Shown piece by piece: positions 43,566-53,910 of a stretch of 64,000 bases of DNA. Numbering within the stretch: the stretch's first letter is position 1; the number at the start of each line of letters is the position of its first letter. The stretch lies in the NCBI RefSeq assembly GCF_021353235.1, contig NZ_JAJTWT010000014.1, positions 44,965-108,964 of the forward strand, read 5' to 3'. The DNA comes from Pelomonas caseinilytica (GTDB taxonomy: Bacteria > Pseudomonadota > Gammaproteobacteria > Burkholderiales > Burkholderiaceae_C). The notes under the pieces were generated by a model. That model had not been told where the DNA came from. It did no database searches and was given only the letters and a program-made list of their open reading frames with translations. Made by a program: the position numbers and the translations under genes.

Positions 43566-43982
43566 ATGCGCCTCAAGCTCGCCTTGTCCGTCGTCGCCCT
43601 GCTGCTGCTCATCACGGCCTGGCTGTTCTTCGCCTGGCACTGGAGCTATTCGGAAGGCGAGCGCGCCGGCTGGGTGCAGAAGCTCTCGCGCAAGGGCTGG
43701 ATCTGCAAGACCTGGGAGGGCGAGCAGGCCCTCGTCTCCCTGCCGGGCAGCAGCACCGTCGAGAAATTCGTTTTCACCGTGCATGACGAGGCCACCGCCC
43801 AGGCCATCTACAAGGTCATGGGCCGGCGCGTGAACCTGCACTACGAAGAGAAGGTCGGCCTGCCGGGCTCCTGCTTCGGCGAGACGCGCCACTTCGTCAC
43901 CGGCGTCACCGTGGTCGACGAAATCTCGTTGTCGCCCGGCGTCGTCGTGCCCGTCCCTGCCGCATCGGCCGCCAGCCGCTGA
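43566..43982 (+). CDS. hypothetical protein with N-terminal membrane anchor
   Basis: 138 aa. One helix (LALSVVALLLLITAWLFFAWHW) is followed by a beta-rich exported domain: GWVQKLSRKGWICKTWEGEQALVSLPGSS..EKFVFTVHDEATAQAIYKVMGRRVNLHYEEKVGLPGSCFGETRHFVTGV. Conserved C and W residues and the RVNLHYEE strand are typical of a Burkholderiales family sometimes annotated wrongly as 6-phosphogluconate dehydrogenase. Role unknown. Divergent from mipA; the next gene follows 3 nt later. Confidence 0.75.
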   Translation: MRLKLALSVVALLLLITAWLFFAWHWSYSEGERAGWVQKLSRKGWICKTWEGEQALVSLPGSSTVEKFVFTVHDEATAQAIYKVMGRRVNLHYEEKVGLPGSCFGETRHFVTGVTVVDEISLSPGVVVPVPAASAASR

Positions 43983-43985
43983 ACC

Positions 43986-44261
43986 ATGGCCATCGAACTC
44001 GACCGCGCCCAGCGCGATCAGGCCATCCAGTCGCTCACGCGCTACGTCGAGCAGGAGCTGGACCAGCGCCTGGGCAACATCGCCGCCGGCGCCCTGCTGG
44101 GCTTCTTCCTCGAGGAGATCGCGCCCCTCGTCTACAACCAGGCCGTGGCCGCCGTGCAGGAGCGGCTGTCGCAGCGCGTGGCCGAGGTGGACGTGGAAGT
44201 CCACGAGGACGAGTTCCAGTACTGGCGCCGCCGCGAGGCCAAGGCGGGCGGGCGACGGTGA
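43986..44261 (+). CDS. DUF2164 domain protein
   Basis: 91 aa. The sequence ELDRAQRDQAIQSLTRYVEQELDQRLGNIAAGALLGFFLEEIAPLVYNQAVAAVQERLSQR matches DUF2164: a helix pair with conserved F-x-x-E-I-x-P-x-x-Y-N. The tail EDEFQYWRR is also family-typical. Function unknown. Starts 3 nt after the preceding stop. Confidence 0.88.
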   Translation: MAIELDRAQRDQAIQSLTRYVEQELDQRLGNIAAGALLGFFLEEIAPLVYNQAVAAVQERLSQRVAEVDVEVHEDEFQYWRRREAKAGGRR

Positions 44262-44280
44262 CCTTCGGCCCGGATAGCGC

Positions 44281-44305
44281 TGTCGGGCGACACTAACCTC
44301 TTTTT
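44281..44305. promoter_or_regulatory. short inverted repeat and T-run before the ABC exporter gene
   Basis: TGTCG-GG-CGACA (44281-44292) followed after 8 nt by TTTTT (44301-44305). It may be a weak terminator for the DUF2164 gene or an operator for the exporter, which starts 60 nt later. Confidence 0.3.
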
Positions 44306-44365
44306 CGCCCACACTTCCCGGCCGCGGGCACGCGTCCTGCCCGCCGGCCCCGACCCCCGCCCCGT

Positions 44366-46230
<1,865 letters not shown>

Positions 46231-46234
<4 letters not shown>

Positions 46235-48120
46235 GGTCCGGGTTCGCCAACCTCCAGCACGGTCACGCTGCGGGGCGCCACCTCCAGCGCCTGGCCGAGG
46301 TTGAAGCGCCGGCCGCTCAGCACGTCGCGCGCCGGCTGGCCGGGCTTGACCAGGGCCTCGAACCGGCCCAGCGGCACGGCCAGCGGCTGGCTGCCCTTGT
46401 GCAGCACCACCATCACGCAGCCTGGCTTCAGCGGGTCGTGGCGGAAGTAGACGTAGGCGCCGTCCCGCGGCACGTACTGCGTCATCCGGCCTCCGTGCAC
46501 CAGCGGCTGCCCCTTGCGCCAGTTCAGCAGGCGGCGCAGCCAATCCTGCATGCGCCGCGCCTCCTCGCCGAGGCCGCGTCCGCTGACGGCGTCGCCCGCG
46601 TCGCCGGGCCAGCCGCCGGGGAAGTCGGCGCGCAGCACGCCGTCCTGCCGCGGGTCGGGGCCGCGCCAGCCCAGTTCGTCGCCGTAGAAGAACTGCGGCA
46701 CGCGCGGCGCGGTCGCCACGAAGGCGAAGGCCATGCGGGCCAAGGCCTCGTCGCCCTTCACCGCGGCCATCATGCGGACGGTGTCGTGGTTGTCCGGGAA
46801 GAGCATCAGCTGCGACGCGTCCGGGTAGACGAAGTCCAGCCCCAGCGCCTCGTAGAGCGAGTACCAGCCCTGCTGGTGGCCCTCGGGCGTGACGAGGGCG
46901 CGGCGCAGCGCGGCCAGCAGCGGGAAGTCCATCATCGACGGCATCGAGGAGCGGTAGCCGTCGTGGTTGGCCTGGCCGCGCTGCCAGTAGGCCACCATGG
47001 GCGCGTGGTCGCTCATCTCCTCGCCGACGAGGCCCAGGCGCGGGTACTCGGCCATCACGCGGGCCGACCAGCGCGCGAGGAAGTCCTTGTCGGCGTAGGA
47101 GTAGGTGTCCTGCCGGATGCCGGTCAGGCCGAGCTCCTCGATCCACCACAAGGTGTTCTGGATGAGGTAGGTGGCCAGCAGCGGCTGGCGGGTGTCGAGG
47201 TCGGGCATGCTGGCGTCGAACCAGCCCTGGACGAAGGCGTCGCGGTCGGCCGCCGCGGCATGCGGGTCCTGCACGCTGATGTGCGCGTGGTTGGTGCGTT
47301 CGCGGCCGGCGGCGCGGTTGATCCAGCCGCGCGTCGGCGGGTCGGCCACCCAGCGGTGGGACAGGCCGATGTGGTTGAGCACGATGTCGTGGATGAGGCC
47401 GATGCCGCGCGCGCGGGCGTCGTCGGCCAGGCGTTTGTAGTCGTCCAGCGTGCCGAAGCGCGGGTCGATGCGGTAGTGGTCGGTGATGGCATAGCCGTGG
47501 TAGGAGTAGCGCGGCTGGGCGTTCTCCGTGAGCGGCGTGGCCCAGAGCTGGGTGAAGCCCATGGCGGCGATGTAGTCCAGCCGCTGGCGGATGCCCTCGA
47601 GGTCGCCGCCGTGGCGGGCATCGGGGTCCTGCCGGTCGACGCGGTCGCTCAGGTCCAGGCGCGGGTCGGGCCGGGCCACCGCGCTGCCGCCCCGGGCGAA
47701 GCGGTCGGGCACGACGAGGTAGACGGCGTCACGCGGCCCGAAGCCCTGGCGCTGGGCCGAGCCCGGCGCCCGCTCGCGCAGTTCGTAGGCCAGGCGCTGG
47801 CGCGGCTGGCCGTCCTGGGCCAGCTCAATGGACAGCGGGCCCGGCCGCGCATCCGGCGCGATGCGCAGCTGCAGGAAGAGGTAGTTGGGGCTGTCGCCGC
47901 GTTGCGTGGACTCCAGGCTGACGCCGGGGCGGTCGATGCGGGCCTGCAGCGCGGCCACGCCCGGGCCCTCGAGGGCGAGCTGCAGCGTCGGCTCGCGCAT
48001 GCCCACCCACCAGTGCGGCGGGTCCACGCGCTCGACGGCGGCGTTGGCCGTGGCGGCCTGGGCCAGCGGCAGGGCCAGGCCCAGCATCAGGGTGTTCATC
48101 CAGCGGCGAAGACGCTTCAT
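46231..48120 (-). CDS. periplasmic alpha-amylase family protein (GH13, neopullulanase/cyclomaltodextrinase-like)
   Basis: 629 aa. Signal peptide MKRLRRWMNTLMLGLALPLAQA, then a beta-sandwich N-domain (about 28-120, WWVGMREPTLQL) as in cyclomaltodextrinases, then the GH13 barrel. Conserved regions: DIVLNH (245-250), nucleophile D338 in GIRQDTY, acid/base E367 in LVGEEMS, and FPDNHD ending at D446. All three catalytic residues are present. It should cleave alpha-1,4 glucans in the periplasm. Its ATG overlaps the stop of the kinase-fold gene upstream, and a LuxR-type regulator is divergent from that. Confidence 0.92.
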
Positions 48121-49235
48121 GCGCCATGCTCCTTGCGAGTGGAAAGTTGGAAGGCCTCGGCCTGGCGCCTGAGCGCGGCGTAGCGGCGCCGCAGCGCCTC
48201 CCGGTCCAGGCCGGCGTCATGCCCGAAGAAGGCCTGGCCCGCGCGCAGCGCGCCGAAATGCCCGGCCAGGGCGGCCAGCAGCCAGTCCGCGCGTTCCAGC
48301 GTCAGCGGCGTGCAGCTCTGGCCGCGCAGGTCGTCGTCGAGGTCCAGCACGTGCGAGCGCCAGGCCTCGGCGAGGTAGAGGTCCGCGGCGTCGCCCTGCA
48401 GCGCCGTGGCCCAGCGGCCGATGAAGCCGTCGAGCCAGGCCAGCACGTGGGCCTGCGCGCCCCGGGCGGCGGCCTCGCGGCGCAGGCGGCGGTAGGCCTG
48501 CAGCGCCACGGCCTTCTCGCGGCGGAAGGCGGCCAGGGCCGCGTCGCGGCCGGCCGTGCGCTCCAGGGCCAGCAGGTGGGCGCTGAAGCAGCGCGTCTCG
48601 AAGCGTTCGGCCGGGTGGAAGAGGGGCTGGTCGTCGCCGTGGCCTGCGCTCGAGAATTGCGTCAGCGGGTCGAAGCGGTACTGGTAGCCGAAGTCGAAGA
48701 GCCGCACCTGCCGGCCGTCGTCGAGGATGTTGGCCTCGCTGAGGTCCCATTCGAAGAGGCCCTCCAGCCACAGGTCGCAGGCCAGGCGCAGCAGCTGGCC
48801 GAGCTGGCGTTCATCCCAGCCGGCCACCGGGCCGCCGTCGATCCAGGGCGACAGCAGCAGGCCGTCGCCGAAGCTGGCCCAGGCGGTGTCGGCGAGGCCG
48901 TGCCAGCGCGCGGGCTCGCGGCGCTTGAGGGCGAGGTGGTCGGCGCGGCGCTGGATCTCGTTGAGGAAAGCGGTGCGGCCGTCGGCGTTGCGCACCCGCG
49001 CCTCGGGCCAGGCGCGCTTGAGCGCCCAGCGCTGCCCGCCCGCCTGCAGGCACAGCACCTCGGCGCTCAGGCCGGTGTCGATGCGCAGCACGGCGTCGTC
49101 AGGCCCGAGGGCCGCCAGCGCCTCGCGGTCGAAAGGCGTCGCGGCGAGGTCGCCCACCACCAGCGGCGCGCCGCGGGCGATGAAGTCGAGCTGGGCGGCC
49201 TGGCGGCGGGCGTCGAGAGTGGCGGTGTCGGTCAT
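48117..49235 (-). CDS. kinase-fold (aminoglycoside phosphotransferase-like) protein
   Basis: 372 aa. An N-lobe holds a lysine in QRWALKRAWPEARV. The C-lobe has the catalytic loop EWDLSEANILDDG and the metal-binding DFGYQYRF (about 195-215). These are the features of APH/choline-kinase-like small-molecule kinases; the usual HxD is replaced by WDLSEAN, leaving the aspartate and asparagine. The remaining helices carry no known motif. It is translationally coupled to a periplasmic amylase gene (ATGA), so phosphorylation of a sugar released by the amylase is an attractive but unproven role. Start fixed at MTDTATLDARR. Confidence 0.7.
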   Translation of the reverse strand: MTDTATLDARRQAAQLDFIARGAPLVVGDLAATPFDREALAALGPDDAVLRIDTGLSAEVLCLQAGGQRWALKRAWPEARVRNADGRTAFLNEIQRRADHLALKRREPARWHGLADTAWASFGDGLLLSPWIDGGPVAGWDERQLGQLLRLACDLWLEGLFEWDLSEANILDDGRQVRLFDFGYQYRFDPLTQFSSAGHGDDQPLFHPAERFETRCFSAHLLALERTAGRDAALAAFRREKAVALQAYRRLRREAAARGAQAHVLAWLDGFIGRWATALQGDAADLYLAEAWRSHVLDLDDDLRGQSCTPLTLERADWLLAALAGHFGALRAGQAFFGHDAGLDREALRRRYAALRRQAEAFQLSTRKEHGA

Positions 49236-49271
49236 GGCCCGAGAATTCTGGGCAGCCGCCGCGGGCGGCGC

Positions 49272-49290
49272 ATCCACCCGGGGGGTGGAT
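49272..49290. promoter_or_regulatory. operator-like palindrome between the kinase-fold gene and the LuxR-type regulator
   Basis: ATCCACCC-GGG-GGGTGGAT, perfect 8-bp arms (49272-49279 and 49283-49290). It is 14 nt before the regulator ATG and 36 nt before the divergent kinase gene. It could be bound by the regulator to control both directions. Confidence 0.5.
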
Positions 49291-49304
49291 TCAGCCCGGA
49301 CAGC

Positions 49305-50714
49305 ATGCACACCCTGAGCCCCGACGATCACCATCCCTGGACCGCCCTGTTCGGCCCTTGCCGTGCCGAGCTCGGCGAGCGGCTGGGCGCTGCCGGCGCC
49401 TCGGCGCCCGCGGCGCTGCGCGCGGCCTGGCTCATCGAGGTCGAGCGGCTGCCCCATGAGGCGGACCGGCTGCTTCGCCGCGAGCCGTTGGCCGATGCCG
49501 GACTGCGCGACCTGCTTGCGGCCGCCTCGGCGCGGATGTACGACGATGCCGCCGCCACCGCCGGCCATGCGGCCCGCGCACTGGCGCGGTTTGCCGACCC
49601 GCTGCATCCGCTGCACGCCTGGGCCGCCTGCCTGCAGGGTCAGGCGCAGCTGGAACTTGGCTGGCCGGCCCGCGCCCTCGCACCGCTGCAGGCTGCCCTG
49701 CGCGGGGCCCATCGCGACGGCCTCGCGCTGCTGCAGCTGGACGCGCTGCTTGCGCTGGCCCGCGCGCATGACGAACTCGGCGACGCGGCCCAGCGCGATG
49801 CGGTGCTGGCTGACGCGGCGCCGTTGGCTGCCGCCCATGCGGCATTGCCCGCGGCCGACTCCCTGCGCCGGCTGCAGGCCCAGCTCGCCGGCCGGGCCGC
49901 CCTCGTCGGCGGCCCACCGCCGCATGCGCTCGACGGCGAAGGCCGCGGCGTGCGCCTGGCCCGGGCCTGGCAGGCCTGGCTGGAGGGCGCGGCCGACGCG
50001 CCGGGTCTCGCGGCCGAGGTCGCGGCCCTGCGCCAGCTGCAGCGCCAGCAGTATTGGCCCCTGAAATGGCAGGTCGACCTCGGCCAGCTCGAAGGCGCCC
50101 TTGCCGCCCGCGCGGGCCGGCCGGTCGAGGCGCCGGTGCTTGCGCCCGAGGCACCGCACGGCCTGGCGCGGCTGCAGGCCGCCGTGCTGGATGCCGGCCA
50201 CGCGCGCCTTGCAGGCCGTCCCGCCGGCGGCGCCGGTTTCGCGGGTCTGGCCGAGGAGCTGGCTGAGCGGGGCCTGCAGCGCCTGGCCGCGCGCCTGGCC
50301 CTGGTGCGGGCGGACGATGGAGAGGCGCTGGCGCGCTGGTGGCGACTGCCAGCCCGCGACACCGTCGACGCACTGTGGCTGGCGCCGGTGCTGTGGCCGC
50401 TGTGGCCGGCCCTGCTCGCCAGCGCCGACCCCCGGCGCAGCGCCGCCTCGCAGCAGGCGCTGGCCCGGCTGGGCGAGCGCCTGCCGGGGCCGCGGCGCGA
50501 GCCGGCCGCCTCCGCCCCGGTGCCGCTCGACCTGACTCCCCGCGAGTGGCAGGTCCTGCAGCTCATCGCCGAGGACTGGAGCAATGCGCAGATCGCCGCC
50601 CGCCTCTTCGTCTCCGAGGCGACGGTCAAGACCCACATCAACCGCGTCTACGCCAAGCTCGGCCTGCGCGACCGCCGCGAGGCGATGCTGCGGGCGCGTG
50701 CGCTGGGCGCCTGA
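49305..50714 (+). CDS. LuxR-family transcriptional regulator with helical (TPR-like) sensor domain
   Basis: 469 aa. A C-terminal LuxR-type helix-turn-helix is clear (LTPREWQVLQLIAEDWSNAQIAARLFVSEATVKTHINRVYAKLGLRDRREAM, about 405-460). The first ~390 residues are alanine- and leucine-rich helices like the TPR sensor region of MalT-type regulators, but there is no P-loop ATPase domain. Divergent from the kinase-fold/amylase operon, with a palindrome in the 69-nt spacer. It is a plausible activator of that operon by analogy with MalT, which is inference from position. Confidence 0.85.
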   Translation: MHTLSPDDHHPWTALFGPCRAELGERLGAAGASAPAALRAAWLIEVERLPHEADRLLRREPLADAGLRDLLAAASARMYDDAAATAGHAARALARFADPLHPLHAWAACLQGQAQLELGWPARALAPLQAALRGAHRDGLALLQLDALLALARAHDELGDAAQRDAVLADAAPLAAAHAALPAADSLRRLQAQLAGRAALVGGPPPHALDGEGRGVRLARAWQAWLEGAADAPGLAAEVAALRQLQRQQYWPLKWQVDLGQLEGALAARAGRPVEAPVLAPEAPHGLARLQAAVLDAGHARLAGRPAGGAGFAGLAEELAERGLQRLAARLALVRADDGEALARWWRLPARDTVDALWLAPVLWPLWPALLASADPRRSAASQQALARLGERLPGPRREPAASAPVPLDLTPREWQVLQLIAEDWSNAQIAARLFVSEATVKTHINRVYAKLGLRDRREAMLRARALGA

Positions 50715-51761
50715 TCAGCGCGCCTGCAGCAGCGCTCCGGCCGGCATGGCCGCGCCTCGCAGGCGCGCGTCGAGGAAGGCTGTGGACAGGCGCAGTGCGT
50801 CCTGCAGGTCGGCCTGGGCCGCCTCGGTGGCGCTGCCGCTGCGCGGGCCCCGAGGCGCCCCGCCGGCCGGGCGGTGGGCTCCCTGCTCGCCGCCCATGCC
50901 GCCGCGTCGGCCGCCGCCCATGCCGCCCATCGCCGCCTCGCCGCCGCGATGCTGGTCCTGCACATGCCAGCCTTCCGGCGCCAGCGTGCCGGCCAGGGCG
51001 GCATGCGAGACGCCGGGCAGGCTGAGCAGCCAGCCGGCACCGGGGCTCAGGCCGTCGAAGGCGCGCCGCCGCTCGGCCGGCCGAGTGACGAGGCCGAGGG
51101 CGTCGCCGTCGTTGTCGCCGGTAACCAGCAGGGCCGCGGCCTCGCCGGCCGGCGAGGCCATGGGCGGCGGGCTGATCGCGATGACGGCCTGGGGCCGCCA
51201 GCCGCTCGCGTCGCCGCCGAGGTCCAAGGCCGTCTGCGCGCCGGTCTCGTAGCCGGCCACGGCCATGTGCTGCCAGTCCAGCGTCGCACCCGCCACCGCG
51301 GGCTGGGCCTTCAGGGCCGCGATGAGGCTGCGCAGGGCCTGCAGACGTTGCGTTCGCAGGGCCTCGCCGTAGTGAAGTTCGCCGAGGGCGCGGAACTCGC
51401 CGGTGCGGGCCAGCGGCGAGCGCCAGGCCGCCGCGTCCTCCGCCAGCGGCTGCACGCCCAGCACCGCATAGCCCGCCTGGGCCCAGGCCGCGGCCCAGCG
51501 CTGGCCCGCGTCGCCCTCCTGGCCGATGCCGGGCAGGTAGACGACGACCGGCAGCGCGCCGGTGGCGAAGGCGCCGCGCGTGACCGTCACGCGGCGGCCC
51601 TGCAGCTCGAAGCTGGCCAGCGACAGGTGCAGCTCGCGCGCCGCCGTCTCCGCCCAGGGCTTGGTCGCGGGAGGCCCGCCGGCGCAGGCGGCAATGGACA
51701 GGACGGCGATGGACAGGGTGGCCAGGAGCAGGCCGCGGCGGACAGGGGCAGGCAGGCGCAT
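50715..51761 (-). CDS. alpha/beta-hydrolase-fold lipoprotein lacking the nucleophile serine
   Basis: 348 aa. Lipobox LSIAAC (C26). The fold follows dienelactone hydrolase/PAF-acetylhydrolase order: PVVVYLPGIGQEGDAGQRWAAAWAQAGYAVLGV, then the elbow MAVAGYETGAQTALDLG, then LLVTGDNDGDALG and LPGVSHAALAG. At the elbow, GxSxG is replaced by GYETG with glutamate E172 in place of serine. Histidine and aspartate positions seem kept. Near the C-terminus there is a Gly/Met/Arg-rich stretch (AAMGGMGGGRRGGMGGEQG). It is probably a non-classical enzyme or a binding protein. Stop abuts that of the LuxR gene. Confidence 0.75.
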   Translation of the reverse strand: MRLPAPVRRGLLLATLSIAVLSIAACAGGPPATKPWAETAARELHLSLASFELQGRRVTVTRGAFATGALPVVVYLPGIGQEGDAGQRWAAAWAQAGYAVLGVQPLAEDAAAWRSPLARTGEFRALGELHYGEALRTQRLQALRSLIAALKAQPAVAGATLDWQHMAVAGYETGAQTALDLGGDASGWRPQAVIAISPPPMASPAGEAAALLVTGDNDGDALGLVTRPAERRRAFDGLSPGAGWLLSLPGVSHAALAGTLAPEGWHVQDQHRGGEAAMGGMGGGRRGGMGGEQGAHRPAGGAPRGPRSGSATEAAQADLQDALRLSTAFLDARLRGAAMPAGALLQAR

Positions 51762-51838
51762 GGCGCGACGATAGCCCGGCCATGTCGCTGCTTTGTTGCT
51801 CGCCCGGTGCGGCGGGGGCGGCGCTTAGACTCGCGGCC

Positions 51839-52654
51839 ATGACTGAAGAACGCATCGCCTTCGTCGGCGGCGGCAACATGGCCAGCGCCATCATCGGCGG
51901 GCTGCTGCGCGCCGGGTTCGCCGCCGGCCAGCTCCTCGTCGTCGAGCCGCATGCGCCGCAGCGCCACAAGCTCATGGGCGAGTTCGGCGTGCAGGCCCTC
52001 GCCGCCGCAGACGCCGGCCTCGCGGCCGCCACGACGGTGGTCTGGGCCGTCAAGCCCCAGCTCTTCGCCGAGGCCGCCGCGCCGCTCAAGGCCTGGGTGG
52101 GCGCTGCGCTGCAACTGTCCGTCATGGCCGGCATCCGCACCGATGCCCTCGTGGCTGCGACGGGCAGCGAGCGCGTGGTACGCGCCATGCCCAACACGCC
52201 GGCCCTGATCGGCCAGGGCATCGCGGGCCTGTACGCGCGGCCCGCCGTGTCGGCCGCCGAGCGCGCTGCCGTCGAGCGCCTGCTCGCGCCCACGGGCCAG
52301 ACGCTCTGGGTCGAGCGCGAGGACGACCTCGACGCCGTCACGGCGCTGTCGGGCTCGGGCCCGGCGTATTTCTTCTTCTTCGTCGAAGCCATGATGGCCG
52401 CGGCGGTGGACATGGGCCTGACGCCCGAGCAGGGGCGGCGCCTGGCGCTGGCCACCTGCGCCGGCGCGGCGGCCTTGGGCCTCGCGTCCGACGAGTCGCC
52501 CGCCACGCTGCGCGAGCGCGTCACCAGCAAGGGCGGCACCACGCATGCGGCCATCAGCTCGCTGCAGGCGGACGCGGTCGATGCCGCCGTGCGCCGTGCG
52601 GTGCTGGCGGCACAGCGGCGCGCGGCGGAGCTGGGCCGCGAGTTCGGCGGCTGA
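51839..52654 (+). CDS. proC: pyrroline-5-carboxylate reductase
   Basis: 271 aa. Last step of proline synthesis: NAD(P)H-dependent reduction of pyrroline-5-carboxylate. Nucleotide-binding motif RIAFVGGGNMASAIIGGLL, WAVKPQ, the VRAMPNTPALIGQG block and the signature ALSGSGPAYFFFFVEAM with SKGGTTHAAISSL. Start MTEERIAF chosen; an in-frame ATG 57 nt upstream adds a non-homologous leader. A TAGACT hexamer (51826-51831) ends 7 nt before the ATG and no Shine-Dalgarno is seen. The stop is directly followed by the GTG of ubiC. Confidence 0.95.
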   Translation: MTEERIAFVGGGNMASAIIGGLLRAGFAAGQLLVVEPHAPQRHKLMGEFGVQALAAADAGLAAATTVVWAVKPQLFAEAAAPLKAWVGAALQLSVMAGIRTDALVAATGSERVVRAMPNTPALIGQGIAGLYARPAVSAAERAAVERLLAPTGQTLWVEREDDLDAVTALSGSGPAYFFFFVEAMMAAAVDMGLTPEQGRRLALATCAGAAALGLASDESPATLRERVTSKGGTTHAAISSLQADAVDAAVRRAVLAAQRRAAELGREFGG

Positions 52655-53185
52655 GTGGGCATCGCCAGCCGCAACAGCCTGCGCGACTGGCTGCGGGCCC
52701 CGGGGTCGTTGAGCCGGCGCCTCGCCCGGCTGGGCGAGCGCTTCGAGGTCCAGGTGTTGCGCCAGTGCGCCGCGCCACTGCGCAAGCACGAGCGCCTGGC
52801 CCTGGGCCAGCCGCACTACGGCCTCGCCCTCGTGCGCGAGGTCATCCTGCGCGTGGACGGCGAACCGCTGGTGTGGGCGCGCTCGGCCGTGCACCAGCAC
52901 ACCACGCGCGGACCCTGGAAGGCCCTGCGCGGCCTGGGCAGCCAGCCGCTGGCCCACATGCTCTACGACGACCCGCGCATCCGCCGCAGTGCGCTGCAGC
53001 CCAGGCGACTGTCACGTTATGGCGTGACGCGCCGCCAACTCGCCCGGCAATGGGAAGTTGCCACCGGTGATGCGCCGTCGCCACAGATGCTGTGGTCGCG
53101 CAACTCGGTTTTTAGCTGTCGGGGAGCTGACTTGCGTGTGATGGAAGTGTTTTCCACAAGTCATAAATTCGCAGTGCGCCCATAA
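52655..53185 (+). CDS. ubiC: chorismate lyase
   Basis: 176 aa. Converts chorismate to 4-hydroxybenzoate and pyruvate, the first committed step of ubiquinone synthesis. The family order is visible: LRDWLRAPGSLSRRLARLGERFEVQVLRQ, then LVREVILRVDGEPLVWARSAV, the arginine-rich RGPWKALRGLGSQPLAHMLYDDPRIRR, and the late glutamate in DLRVMEVFS. The start is GTG immediately after the proC TGA, so it is translationally coupled to proC. Its 3' end is unusually AT-rich for this genome. UbiA, the next enzyme to use its product, is 5 kb downstream on the other strand. Confidence 0.85.
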   Translation: MGIASRNSLRDWLRAPGSLSRRLARLGERFEVQVLRQCAAPLRKHERLALGQPHYGLALVREVILRVDGEPLVWARSAVHQHTTRGPWKALRGLGSQPLAHMLYDDPRIRRSALQPRRLSRYGVTRRQLARQWEVATGDAPSPQMLWSRNSVFSCRGADLRVMEVFSTSHKFAVRP

Positions 53186-53253
53186 ACCCCCATAAACTAA
53201 GTCCATAACAGAGGGGCGTTAGTAGACCCGTCGCGCAACGGCGCGCAGACGGG
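53180..53253 (+). promoter_or_regulatory. leader of the orphan gene: triple CCATAA repeat and GC hairpin
   Basis: CCATAAAC at 53180-53187 and 53190-53197 and CCATAACA at 53203-53210 form a degenerate direct repeat in an AT-rich patch. A hairpin follows, CCCGTC-GCGC-AACG-GCGC-GCA-GACGGG (53227-53253), ending 19 nt before the ATG at 53273. It looks like a promoter with repeated protein-binding sites and a structured 5' UTR. Confidence 0.45.
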
Positions 53254-53272
53254 CCGGTCATGGGGGCAGTCA

Positions 53273-53821
53273 ATGAACACCCGAGAGGTCGTGATCTTCA
53301 GCGGGGAGCGCTTCGTCGTTCCGCAATGCATTCAACGGATCGACCATTTGTCGACACACGGCTGGCAGCTGCGCTACGGCGGCACCAAGCTTTTCTCCGA
53401 CCACAGCCAGGACGGCAGCGGCGCCAAGCGGGCCCTGGCCCTGGCGACCAAGGAGCTTCTCAAGCGCATCGCCACGATGCCGGCACCGTCCCGACTGCGG
53501 CGCACGCCCAGCCGCAAGAAGCAGAGCGATCTGCCGTCGGGCATCTCCGGTCCCATCGTGCGCCAGCGCGCCGGCAGCCGCGTGCGCGACTGCAGCTTTG
53601 CCGTCACGCTGCCGCGCTTTGGCGAGACGCCGCTGGCGCGCAGTGTCTACATCGGCACCGAGAACACCTACACCGTCGAGCGCTACCAGGAGGCGCTGCA
53701 GCGCGCCGTGGCCCTGCGCGAGAAGGCCGAGGCCGCCTACCAGCGCGCCGCGACCAAGGAGCGCCGGGCCCAGGCCCAGTCCCTGAAGGCGCAGATGAAC
53801 GGCATCCTCGGCAAGGGCTGA
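53273..53821 (+). CDS. conserved hypothetical protein, AP2-integrase-like DNA-binding fold (tentative)
   Basis: 182 aa, basic. The opening MNTREVVIFSGERFVVPQCIQRIDHLSTHGWQLRYGGTKLFSD is a distinct conserved block. A basic linker (PSRLRRTPSRKKQSDL) leads to GISGPIVRQRAGSRVRDCSFAVTLPRFGETPLARSVYIGTENTYTVERYQEALQRAVALREKAEAAYQ. The three-strand-plus-helix pattern (R-x-C-S-F-x-V ... VYIGTE-x-T ... EALQRAVALR) resembles the AP2-like DNA-binding domains found in bacterial and phage proteins. Related proteins seem widespread in Burkholderiales, but no function is known to me. Preceded by a complex leader. Confidence 0.65.
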   Translation: MNTREVVIFSGERFVVPQCIQRIDHLSTHGWQLRYGGTKLFSDHSQDGSGAKRALALATKELLKRIATMPAPSRLRRTPSRKKQSDLPSGISGPIVRQRAGSRVRDCSFAVTLPRFGETPLARSVYIGTENTYTVERYQEALQRAVALREKAEAAYQRAATKERRAQAQSLKAQMNGILGKG

Positions 53822-53910
53822 CGCGAGTCATCTGAAACCCGCATGAACCGGCGCGAGCGCCGGCGGCGGACACAATCGGCGGCCCTGGCCTCGTTGCCCT
53901 GCCGTCGTTC

